Positions 1 to 5,908 are shown, numbered from the stretch's first letter. The stretch is DNA of 7,755 bases from Abditibacteriales bacterium (GCA_025055355.1 JANWYM010000179.1:1-7755), one strand, 5' to 3'. The notes: a model not told the origin generated them from the letters alone. Numbers and translations: made by a program.

Positions 1-41
1 ACTACGGAGCGGGGGTGGGGCGGTTTTGGAGTGGGGACCCA
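1..41 (+). repeat. Rhs core direct repeat, copy A
   Basis: These bases match 1795-1835 at 34 of 41 positions, including an uninterrupted 19-base identity (12-30 against 1806-1824). They encode the YYGAGVGRFW...DP part of the Rhs core. Together the two copies bracket the first toxin tip and the following propeller gene. Confidence 0.85.
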
Positions 42-590
42 GCATGGGATGGGATAAATTGGTATACCCCTGTTATGCCTACTGACCCTACTGGGCTCAG
101 TCCCCAGATACGAATTTGTCTGCGTCCTATCTCTATCCCGGGTTTTTCACACTGCTACCTGAGTATTCTGGAGAGCGGAAAAGAATGGACGTGTGGTTTT
201 TTCAACGATAGCGCGGTTGCTGTGCCAGAGAGGGATCCACAGCAGGGGAATCGCCACTGTCGGTGGGTAAAACTGAAAGGCAAATCAAAGGCTGCAGATA
301 TTGCTAAATGTATTAAGGACCATTGCAATCATTGGAAGGATCACGGCGTTCCCAAAGGCTGGGATTGGAAGCTGACAGGATTCAACTGCTGCGCATTCGC
401 TGTTCAACTTTTGACACATTGTGCAGGTGGTGCCGATAAGGTGGCGTTAGAGGGCGGTTGGCCATCAAGAGAACTGTTCGGCGCATATACACCCGGAGGA
501 AAAGATTTCCCTATCGGACACGGGTGCGGCAACCAAAAGAAGTGTAAAGTCTCCCTCTCTCACCCTAAATTCAGTATCGGCAACCGATAA
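3..590 (+). CDS. Rhs protein, C-terminal end (5' partial), with papain-like variable tip
   Basis: This is the 3' end of an Rhs/YD-repeat polymorphic toxin gene; the frame is open to the left edge. Residues before about 28 (counting the Met at base 15 as 1) carry the conserved core signature: YGAGVGRFW, a DP, then DPTGL at 24-28. Everything after DPTGL is the strain-variable tip, about 163 residues. In the tip, FSHCYLSIL places a His at 46 on a predicted beta strand, and TGFNCCAFAVQLL gives N124-C125-x-x-F128. His before an NCxxF motif is the order seen in circularly permuted papain folds (LRAT, PPPDE, DUF4105 type), so I infer a peptidase, acyltransferase or amidase toxin. No family assignment is possible by eye. 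The core is about five residues shorter than the second copy at 1840-1900. The gene ends 13 bases before the next one, suggesting a toxin/partner pair. The core assignment is firm; the enzymatic guess is tentative. Confidence 0.8.
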   Translation, partial: YGAGVGRFWSGDPAWDGINWYTPVMPTDPTGLSPQIRICLRPISIPGFSHCYLSILESGKEWTCGFFNDSAVAVPERDPQQGNRHCRWVKLKGKSKAADIAKCIKDHCNHWKDHGVPKGWDWKLTGFNCCAFAVQLLTHCAGGADKVALEGGWPSRELFGAYTPGGKDFPIGHGCGNQKKCKVSLSHPKFSIGNR

Positions 591-603
591 GATAAGGACC
601 TCA

Positions 604-1638
604 ATGCTGAGAAAGATATTTTATCGCCGAGTAGTGGGGTTACTGCTCGTAGGTTGCACTGGTATAGCGATGCTGGCGGGTTTGCGCTTAGGTGAGCGTT
701 CTTATGCTCATCGCAACTTTCGAGCCAATCTTGCGCATATCGCCCGCCGGGGATGGAGGATCTTGCTGTCAACAGGAAAGGGTCTGCAGGTAGTTGTCCT
801 TGATAAGAGCCTTCGCGTGGATAATTTTCCGCTTCCGGGATTACCGTCTCCCTCTTTAGGCACTTCCCCGGCGGAGGGGGTATCTACCTCTCCTGACGGC
901 CACAGGCTAACCGTGACGGTCTCGTTAGGCTGGAATGAGAATAGAGGAGGGTATTCATACAGGATGATTGTCTTCAGGTGCGGTCGGAGCAACTGGGTCA
1001 TAGAAAGTCAACTGCCCCCAATGGTAACTTGTAGCATTCCGGCATGGTCGCCAGATAGCCAAAGTTTCGTGTTTCTTGGCAGGAGAGCAGAATATGAGGG
1101 TCTTTATCTCTATGAGGTCAAGCAACGAAGGTGTAAAGAATTGCTTCCATGTAAAACGGGTTGGGAAAACTTATTGTCTTCTCGTCCTTCATGGTCACCT
1201 GACGGCAGGAGCATTCTATTCAGCCGCCGAACAAAGAGGTCCCCAACTCCGGAGATACTCAGGCTTACCTTGAGAGATAAAGCCCTCGTTCCCTTAGGCA
1301 AAGGAAGAGATCCTCAATGGCAGCCTAAGGGGAACCTGCTATTATATGCTTATGCCTCAGAGGATGGCGACAAACCCTATTACATCAAGGACATCCAAAC
1401 AGGGAAAACAACGCAGGTTGCCGAAAGGGCTTGGGATGCAACATGGTCTCCTGACGGTCGGTTGATTATTTTTGCTGCACCGGCTGATATAGCCTCAATT
1501 ATAGGTAACATTAACCTCATAGACAGTGGCAAGGATGTATGGATAATGGACCCAACTACTGGTCAGAAAGCAAAAGTGTATAGTGGACTTCCATGGTTTT
1601 TAGGGTGGACGCGTTATCCGTGTCAACGCGGCAGTTGA
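604..1638 (+). CDS. TolB-like PD40 beta-propeller, putative lipoprotein, in Rhs immunity position
   Basis: A 344-residue protein with at least five PD40/WD40-like blades, visible as repeated (W/T)SPDG-type turns followed by a hydrophobic strand: about residues 95-104, 148-157, 197-207, 239-249 and 281-291. The N-terminus has basic residues, a hydrophobic stretch and an LVGC lipobox with Cys at 18. It is therefore probably an exported lipoprotein, or else a protein anchored by a single N-terminal segment running to about residue 28. TAAGGA at 593-598 lies 5 bases before the ATG and supports this start. The gene follows the Rhs tip by 13 bases, so coupled expression is likely. Position suggests an immunity or accessory protein for that toxin, but PD40 propellers are common scaffolds and nothing in the sequence proves immunity. 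The last residues (about 337-344, RYPCQRGS) are encoded by DNA that in another frame is Rhs core, so the native C-terminus may have been lost or altered. Composition is more A/T-rich than in downstream genes. Confidence 0.72.
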   Translation: MLRKIFYRRVVGLLLVGCTGIAMLAGLRLGERSYAHRNFRANLAHIARRGWRILLSTGKGLQVVVLDKSLRVDNFPLPGLPSPSLGTSPAEGVSTSPDGHRLTVTVSLGWNENRGGYSYRMIVFRCGRSNWVIESQLPPMVTCSIPAWSPDSQSFVFLGRRAEYEGLYLYEVKQRRCKELLPCKTGWENLLSSRPSWSPDGRSILFSRRTKRSPTPEILRLTLRDKALVPLGKGRDPQWQPKGNLLLYAYASEDGDKPYYIKDIQTGKTTQVAERAWDATWSPDGRLIIFAAPADIASIIGNINLIDSGKDVWIMDPTTGQKAKVYSGLPWFLGWTRYPCQRGS

Positions 1639-2063
1639 CGAACGCGAGCCAAGTGGTGACGGATGCGGTGAGTTACGATGCGTGGGGGAATGTGTTGTCG
1701 TCGAGTGGGACGACGGTGAACCCCTACAAGTTCGTGGGGCAGTTGGGGTATTACGCCGATAGCGACAGCGAGTTGATGTTGTTGGGGGCGCGGTATTATG
1801 GGGCAGGGGTGGGGCGGTTTTGGACGGTGGACCCAATACGAGACGCATTGAACTGGTGCTCATACGTGCGGAATAATCCCGCTAATGTCATTGACCCAAC
1901 GGGGAAGTTGGCTTGGTGGGTGAGTGCCTGTCTGGCTGGGGCCATCATAGCGATTATAGGTCTAAACTTTTGCGTTTCCCTTATCGCCGCGTCCACAGGG
2001 GCGGCAGACCCCGTCGGGCGAGACATCCTTTTCCGCGTAAAGGCTGTCAACGGATTTCGGTAA
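1593..2063 (+). CDS. Orphan Rhs core fragment with truncated tip (probably silent)
   Basis: This 156-residue frame is the tail of an Rhs core without its large N-terminal part. Recognisable pieces in order are STRQLTNAS (from base 1623), SYDAWGN, NPYKFVGQ, the YYADSDSELMLLGARYYGAGVGRFWTVDP block and NNPANVIDPTG, which ends near base 1905. After that only about 50 residues remain: one hydrophobic, probably membrane-spanning or pre-toxin segment (WWVSACLAGAIIAIIG and onward) and a short tail KAVNGFR whose codons and stop lie in a dispersed palindromic repeat. No toxin domain is left. The first ATG lies inside the preceding gene and has no convincing ribosome binding site, and similarity to Rhs begins only after about base 1608, so independent translation is doubtful. 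It fits an orphan or displaced rhs tip, a silent cassette that could be joined to a full-length rhs gene by recombination in the core. It could also be simple decay debris. Confidence 0.7.
   Translation: MVFRVDALSVSTRQLTNASQVVTDAVSYDAWGNVLSSSGTTVNPYKFVGQLGYYADSDSELMLLGARYYGAGVGRFWTVDPIRDALNWCSYVRNNPANVIDPTGKLAWWVSACLAGAIIAIIGLNFCVSLIAASTGAADPVGRDILFRVKAVNGFR
1795..1835 (+). repeat. Rhs core direct repeat, copy B
   Basis: This is the partner of the copy at bases 1-41, at an offset of 1794 bases and in the same orientation. Most mismatches in the first part are at silent third positions, so the two copies are diverged homologues rather than a very recent duplication. Confidence 0.85.
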
Positions 2064-2129
2064 CGGATGAAGCGGATAGTGTCGGCGTCCCATCCAAAAG
2101 CAATCCGTTCATCCGTTACTACAGCCCTT
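2040..2129. repeat. Palindromic dispersed repeat, copy 1
   Basis: An imperfect palindrome. The left inner arm 2060-2077 (GTAACGGATGAAGCGGAT) pairs with 2103-2119 (ATCCGTTCATCCGTTAC) with a single bulged base and a 25-base loop. The outer ends AAGGCTGT (2040-2047) and ACAGCCCTT (2121-2129) also nearly match as inverted termini. The first 38 bases align without gaps with 6043-6080, so this is a dispersed family. It supplies the stop codon (2061-2063) of the orphan Rhs frame. It also lies between two convergent genes, so its hairpin could act as a bidirectional terminator, although no T-run follows it. Confidence 0.7.
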
Positions 2130-2147
2130 CGACGGTTCTTCTCCTGT

Positions 2148-3104
2148 TCAGGCTGCCCCTCCAAAACAGAGGGACCGAATGGGCGGCAGGTCGTCTGCCA
2201 CCTGTCGCCACGTGATCCCTGCGTCATCGCTCGCGTAGAGCAGAGCACCAGCGGCGCAGAGCGCGCGGTCGGGTTGCTGCGTTGAGAAGGCGATGCCGTG
2301 CGTGTCAATGACGGCGGGCAGAGAATCCGACAGGCCGATGACCTGGCGCCAGGTGCGCCCGGCGTCATCGCTGCGGAACAGCGCGAACTGCGGTCCGTGG
2401 CGCCGCCAACCCGGAGGGGCGAACGGCGAGCCGCTCATCAGAACAATGTCGGGATGCTGCGGGTGAACAGCGAGGCCCCGACAATAGAGATGGGTCAAGC
2501 CTGCGTTGCGCCGCTGCCACGTCGCGCCTTCATCGTCGCTGAGGTAGAAGCCATCGGCGGTGGCGGCGTAAACGCGCTGCGGTTGGAGCGGATGCGTGGC
2601 GACCTGATGGACATCTTCTTCTATGCCGTTGTTGATGGCTTCCCACGTCGCGCCGCTGTCGCGGGTGCGCACGATGCCGCCCACATGGATGTCAAGGTAG
2701 AACTGCCGCGCCGACTTGGCTGCGATGCTGCGGACACACGCCGGCCCACCCCACGGGGTATAGAATTGTTCAGCAAGCGGCAACTGGTCCAACGCGCCAA
2801 CGAGTTCCCACCTCCTCGCGCCGAACGGCTTGCGGAAAACTCGCGTGGGCTCCGTGCCGGCGTAGAGAACGTCGCTGATGATAAGCAGCGATTTCACCGA
2901 AACGTCGTCGGCTACCTGCGTCGCCGTCCACACGCCCCTGTCCCGCTCCCATACCTGTCCGTCCTCACCCACAACGGCGACGTAACCGTTAGCGACAACA
3001 ACCTGATAAATCTTCTCATCCTCTAACCCGATGCACTGCCGCGCCCCACTGTTCTCGTCCCACTGCCAAACGCCTTGCTGGGTGCTAAGGTAGAACATGA
3101 CCAT
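2148..3104 (-). CDS. Asp-box (BNR/sortilin-like) beta-propeller protein, cytosolic
   Basis: A protein of about 318 residues with four clear Asp-box motifs (S/T-x-D-x-G-x-T-W): RDSGATW near 148, SDDEGATW near 189, SDDAGRTW near 245 and SDDAGITW near 292. These hairpin turns occur in BNR-repeat propellers related to sialidases, sortilin/VPS10 and photosystem II assembly factor YCF48. Catalytic sialidase residues are not evident, so a non-enzymatic WD40/YVTN/BNR-like fold is the safest name. No signal peptide is visible; the N-terminus reads MVMFYLSTQQGVWQW. The frame extends upstream to 3179, but that extension would cross the predicted promoter. The site GGAGGGAGGT (3115-3106 on this strand) fits ATG at 3104, or at 3098 with GGAGGT seven bases away; either is possible. 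The gene diverges from the phosphatase gene and shares its promoter region, but its biological role is unknown. Confidence 0.8.
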   Translation of the reverse strand: MVMFYLSTQQGVWQWDENSGARQCIGLEDEKIYQVVVANGYVAVVGEDGQVWERDRGVWTATQVADDVSVKSLLIISDVLYAGTEPTRVFRKPFGARRWELVGALDQLPLAEQFYTPWGGPACVRSIAAKSARQFYLDIHVGGIVRTRDSGATWEAINNGIEEDVHQVATHPLQPQRVYAATADGFYLSDDEGATWQRRNAGLTHLYCRGLAVHPQHPDIVLMSGSPFAPPGWRRHGPQFALFRSDDAGRTWRQVIGLSDSLPAVIDTHGIAFSTQQPDRALCAAGALLYASDDAGITWRQVADDLPPIRSLCFGGAA

Positions 3105-3138
3105 GACCTCCCTCCGGTGACCTGTCACCTTGTCTCTC

Positions 3139-3168
3139 AGTATAGCACCCCGGGTCTCGCAATTGCAA
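3139..3168 (-). promoter_or_regulatory. Predicted sigma70-type promoter for the Asp-box gene
   Basis: On the minus strand, TTGCAA (3168-3163) is followed by an 18-base spacer and TATACT (3144-3139). Transcription would start near 3132, leaving a leader of about 30 bases with a strong GGAGGGAGGT site before the ATG. The -35 hexamer is its own reverse complement and is shared with the plus-strand promoter. Confidence 0.6.
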
Positions 3169-3192
3169 ACTTCCCTCAAATGCAGTTATAAT
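3163..3192 (+). promoter_or_regulatory. Predicted sigma70-type promoter for the phosphatase/rodA/pbpA/pknB cluster
   Basis: TTGCAA (3163-3168), an 18-base spacer and a perfect TATAAT (3187-3192). Transcription would begin near 3199, about 34 bases before the ATG at 3233. This argues against the in-frame TTG at 3194 being the start of the phosphatase. No other comparably good promoter was seen further down the cluster, so this may drive the whole set. Confidence 0.65.
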
Positions 3193-3232
3193 CTTGTTTG
3201 AAACTTTTCCCGAAACCCTGTGTAAAGAGAAC

Positions 3233-4354
3233 ATGAACGTTGGCGCTTGCACCGACAAAGGCAAAGTCCGCGACCTCAATGAGGACGCTTTCGTGGCGCG
3301 TCCCGACGTGGGGTTGTTTGCTGTCGCCGATGGGATGGGCGGTTACGCGGCGGGGGAAGTGGCGAGCCGTCTGGCGATTGAGGCTCTCGTCCACGTCGTG
3401 GAACAGGCCCACGCCGCCCCTGAAGCGCGGCTGCGGGAGGCGTTTGAAGCCGCGCACCGCGCGGTGCGCGACGAGGCACAGCGGAACGGCGCGAGCATGG
3501 GCACCACGTTGACAGCGGTTCTGATGCAGGGGCATCAAATCACAGTGGGGCATGTGGGCGACAGCCGCGCTTACCTCGTGCAGGCGGACGGCGTGACGCA
3601 ATTGACCGACGACCACTCCCTCGTCGCCCAACTCGTGCGCGAGGGGTATCTGACGGAGGAACAGGCGGCGCGGCATCCGCAGAAGAACATTCTCACGCAG
3701 GCGTTGGGTTCAACCGAGGCCCTGTCGGTGGACGTTTTCAGCCTACCGCTGCCGCCAGATGCCGCGCTGCTGTTGTGTTCGGATGGGTTGAGCAACATGG
3801 TCACGTCGGCGGAGATCGCGAAGATTGTCCACCACACCGTCGACGCCCAACACGCCGCGCAGCGACTCGTTGACTTGGCGAACCGCCGGGGCGGACCGGA
3901 CAACATCACCGCCCTGGTCATCAAGCCCTCTGCCGCACCTGCGCGCCGCTCCCCGCCTTTGCGCGCCCCGTTCCTCGCGTTGCTGGTCATTTCGCTTCTC
4001 CTGGGGGCGGCCGCGTTGGGGGGACAGTGGTATCTGGAGCGTTCGTTTTACTTGGGCGAGTGGGGGGGGCGTGTCGCTATTTATCGGGGCGTGCCGCTGA
4101 AAATTGGCGGGGTGTCGCTCTCGTATCTGGAGGTCATCACCACCCTGCGCGTGCAAGACGTTCTGCCCGCTTATCAACAGCGGATTCAAGAGGGCATCTT
4201 CGTGAAGGACTTGAGCGATGCCTTTCAACGTCTCAAGGTCATCGCCGCCCCCCAGTTGAAGCCTAAGCCCAAGCCACCAGCGCAACAGAAGCCGCCCGTC
4301 ACGCCGAAAGAGGCTGAAGGACACGGTTTGCCAGTTAGCACGTTGGCGCGTTAG
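3233..4354 (+). CDS. pstP: Membrane-anchored PP2C-type Ser/Thr phosphatase (PstP/PrpC/Stp-like)
   Basis: A metal-dependent PPM/PP2C phosphatase of 373 residues. It would remove phosphate from Ser/Thr on targets of Hanks-type kinases such as the one encoded downstream. Family motifs appear in order: RDLNED at 13-18, ADGMGG at 32-37 (metal ligand D33), GTTL near 90, GHVGDSRAY at 106-114 (D110), CSDGLSNMV at 182-190 (D184) and GGPDN at 220-224 (D223), which covers the usual metal-binding acidic residues. After the catalytic domain (about 1-231) come a Pro/Arg-rich linker, one transmembrane helix at about 245-264 and an external segment containing FYLGEWGGRVAIYRGVP. This layout resembles actinobacterial PstP. 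A Lys/Pro-rich tail (about 341-360) follows. ATG 3233 has only a weak AAGAGA site but lies correctly after the predicted promoter. The final residues VSTLAR and the TAG stop are encoded by an octamer repeat array, so the C-terminus has probably been altered. Confidence 0.92.
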   Translation: MNVGACTDKGKVRDLNEDAFVARPDVGLFAVADGMGGYAAGEVASRLAIEALVHVVEQAHAAPEARLREAFEAAHRAVRDEAQRNGASMGTTLTAVLMQGHQITVGHVGDSRAYLVQADGVTQLTDDHSLVAQLVREGYLTEEQAARHPQKNILTQALGSTEALSVDVFSLPLPPDAALLLCSDGLSNMVTSAEIAKIVHHTVDAQHAAQRLVDLANRRGGPDNITALVIKPSAAPARRSPPLRAPFLALLVISLLLGAAALGGQWYLERSFYLGEWGGRVAIYRGVPLKIGGVSLSYLEVITTLRVQDVLPAYQQRIQEGIFVKDLSDAFQRLKVIAAPQLKPKPKPPAQQKPPVTPKEAEGHGLPVSTLAR

Positions 4355-4382
4355 CACGTTAGCACGTTAGCAGGTTGGCACG
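4335..4382 (+). repeat. Six-unit TTAGCACG octamer array
   Basis: Six consecutive 8-base units: TTAGCACG, TTGGCGCG, TTAGCACG, TTAGCACG, TTAGCAGG, TTGGCACG. Units 1, 2 and part of 3 encode the last residues and stop of the phosphatase; the rest is intergenic. The same octamer returns as a palindrome at 7554-7590, after pbpA. Confidence 0.85.
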
Positions 4383-4405
4383 TTTAACGTCTAACCTAAA
4401 CTAAG

Positions 4406-4432
4406 TGTCACTGCGAGCGCAGCGAGGCAATC
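4406..4432 (+). repeat. REP-like 27-base motif, copy 1
   Basis: Starts TGTCACTGCGAGC and ends GAGGCAATC. It differs from the copy at 4448-4474 by one base (4426). From memory it resembles the GTCATTGCGAG...GAAGCAATC intergenic repeats seen in many unrelated prokaryotic genomes. Confidence 0.8.
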
Positions 4433-4447
4433 CCCTGCGCTTGAAAA

Positions 4448-4511
4448 TGTCACTGCGAGCGCAGCGAAGCAATCTCCCGCAGGGAATGGCTTTCCTCTGC
4501 TCGCAATGACA
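4448..4511. repeat. REP-like motif, copy 2, with inverted end
   Basis: The motif at 4448-4474 is followed by GCTCGCAATGACA (4499-4511), the inverted complement of TGTCACTGCGAGC with one mismatch. The unit can therefore fold into a stem with 13-base outer arms. This looks like the complete form of the element, with copy 1 a half unit. Confidence 0.75.
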
Positions 4512-4601
4512 GGGATTTTCGCAGGCAAGGGCAAAACGCAAAAGTTTAGGTTTAACGTTTAACGTTCCAACGTCTGAGGAGAGGCGCTTCATCTGGAAGT
4601 T

Positions 4602-5879
4602 ATGCGCTCCGCATCTGCGCTGCGGCAAGGGTCGGATTGGTCGCTGCTGTCCTGCGCCGTCGTCATTGGACTGGGCGCGTTCGCGCTCGTGCATCTGACG
4701 CGGACGACGTCGTGGGACAACGCGCTGCTGGTGCCGCTGGTGGGGATGGCAGGGTTTGTGGCGGTGGAACTTTACCTGACGCGTCGGAAGATACACCACG
4801 ACCCGCTGCTACTGCCGCTGGTCGCGCTGCTCGTGGGGTTGGGGCTGGCGCTGCTGTATCACGTCAAGCCGCAGGTGCTGGGGCAGCAAGCGATCTCCCT
4901 GCTGCTTGGCTTAGTCACGCTCGCGGCGACATGCCACCTGCGCGACGTGCGCGCTCTGACGCGCTACAAATATACTCTGATGCTGCTGGGCATCGCGCTG
5001 CTGCTGCTCGTCATCTTCGCGGGACACCCCCTCGGCGCGCGCGAGGTGCGGCTGGGCATCCGCGTAGGGGCGTTCAGTTTCCAGCCGTCGGAACTCGTGC
5101 GGATCTTGCTGGTGATTTTTCTGGCGGGATTTTTGGCGGAGAAACGAGAGGTTCTCGCCTACGGGGCGCGCGGGGGGTGGCAACTTTCCCGCGCTGACAT
5201 GCGCTATCTCGGACCGATGATGGTGCTATGGGGACTGGTTATGCTCCTGCTCATCAGGCAGCAGGATTTAGGCATGGCGCTGCTGTTCTTCGGGATTTTT
5301 TTGGCGATGCTCTACCTTGCCGGCGCGCGCGCGGTTTATCTCATCATCGGTATCACCGCGTTCGCGCTCGGTGCGTATTTAGCCTATCGCCTGTTCCCAC
5401 ACGTGCGCACACGGTTCGACATCTGGCTCAACCCATGGGCGGACATTGACAACAAAGGCTACCAAATTGTGCAATCGCTCTTCGCCCTGAGCGGTGGGGG
5501 CTTGCTGGGTGCAGGTCTGGGGCAAGGCGGGGCGCACCGCGTCCCTGCCGTTCACACCGACCTGATTTTTGCGGCGGCGGCGGAAGAGTTGGGCTTATTA
5601 GGCGCGACAGCCATTCTGCTGGTGTTCGCTTTGATTGCCTATCGCGGCTATCGCATCGCCTGCCGCGCCCGCGATGATGTGAGCGTGCTCATGGCGGGCG
5701 GATTGACGACCGCCCTCGCGCTGCAGGTTCTCATCATCGTCGGTGGCGTCGTCAAAATGACGCCGCTCACCGGCGTCACGCTCCCGTTCATGAGTTACGG
5801 CGGCAGCTCGCTCATCAGCAACTTCCTCCTCATCGGGCTGTTGCTGGTGATTTCAGGCGAATCGCCCATGCGTCGCTGA
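4602..5879 (+). CDS. rodA: SEDS-family peptidoglycan glycosyltransferase (RodA/FtsW)
   Basis: A 425-residue polytopic membrane protein with roughly ten to twelve hydrophobic segments. It polymerises lipid II into glycan strands together with a class B PBP. SEDS signatures in order are FQPSEL (160-165), RQQDLGMALLFF (219-230; the usual form is QPDLG or QKDLG), RFDIWLNPWAD (271-281), GYQIVQSLFALSGGGLLGAG, HTDLIFAAAAEELGLLG (HTD 318-320; the Asp corresponds to the family's catalytic acid) and FMSYGGSSLISN (396-407). An in-frame TGA at 4575 limits the start to ATG 4602 or later. GGAAG lies only two bases upstream, so initiation looks weak. The neighbouring pbpA is the likely partner enzyme. With kinase and phosphatase in the same cluster, an elongation-type RodA is more likely than a divisome FtsW, but sequence alone does not settle this. 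Confidence 0.92.
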   Translation: MRSASALRQGSDWSLLSCAVVIGLGAFALVHLTRTTSWDNALLVPLVGMAGFVAVELYLTRRKIHHDPLLLPLVALLVGLGLALLYHVKPQVLGQQAISLLLGLVTLAATCHLRDVRALTRYKYTLMLLGIALLLLVIFAGHPLGAREVRLGIRVGAFSFQPSELVRILLVIFLAGFLAEKREVLAYGARGGWQLSRADMRYLGPMMVLWGLVMLLLIRQQDLGMALLFFGIFLAMLYLAGARAVYLIIGITAFALGAYLAYRLFPHVRTRFDIWLNPWADIDNKGYQIVQSLFALSGGGLLGAGLGQGGAHRVPAVHTDLIFAAAAEELGLLGATAILLVFALIAYRGYRIACRARDDVSVLMAGGLTTALALQVLIIVGGVVKMTPLTGVTLPFMSYGGSSLISNFLLIGLLLVISGESPMRR

Positions 5880-5908
5880 CGCATCACGCCGCATGAAAAT
5901 CACCGACC

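Larger units (their letters stand above)
4381..4564. repeat. Nested inverted-repeat element between phosphatase and rodA
   Basis: The outer arms 4381-4402 and 4543-4564 are inverted repeats matching at 19 of 22 positions (AGTTTAGGTT...ACGTT). Between them lie two direct copies of a 27-base motif and an inverted partner of its end. The block fills most of the 247-base gap before rodA, has no coding potential of its own and no transposase, and looks like a non-autonomous REP/MITE-like insertion or an accumulation of such units. Confidence 0.6.

Noticed and set aside
2060..2119. Intrinsic terminator between the orphan Rhs frame and the Asp-box gene
   Set aside because: The stem is good but no T-run follows on either strand and the sequence recurs at 6043, so it is listed as a repeat, with termination only as a possibility.
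2298..3026. Plus-strand frame of 242 codons opposite the Asp-box gene
   Set aside because: Four Asp-box motifs in the minus-strand frame identify the true gene; the plus frame is Arg/Ala-rich and motif-free.
3105..3179. N-terminal extension of the Asp-box protein to 3179
   Set aside because: The extension crosses the predicted minus-strand promoter, has no recognisable domain, and a strong GGAGGGAGGT site precedes the internal ATGs.
3194..3232. TTG at 3194 as an earlier start of the phosphatase
   Set aside because: It lies immediately after the predicted -10 box and upstream of the expected transcription start, and the PP2C domain begins right after ATG 3233.
4335..4564. CRISPR array
   Set aside because: The repeats are 8-base tandem units without spacers, and the 27-base motif occurs only twice with one inverted partner.
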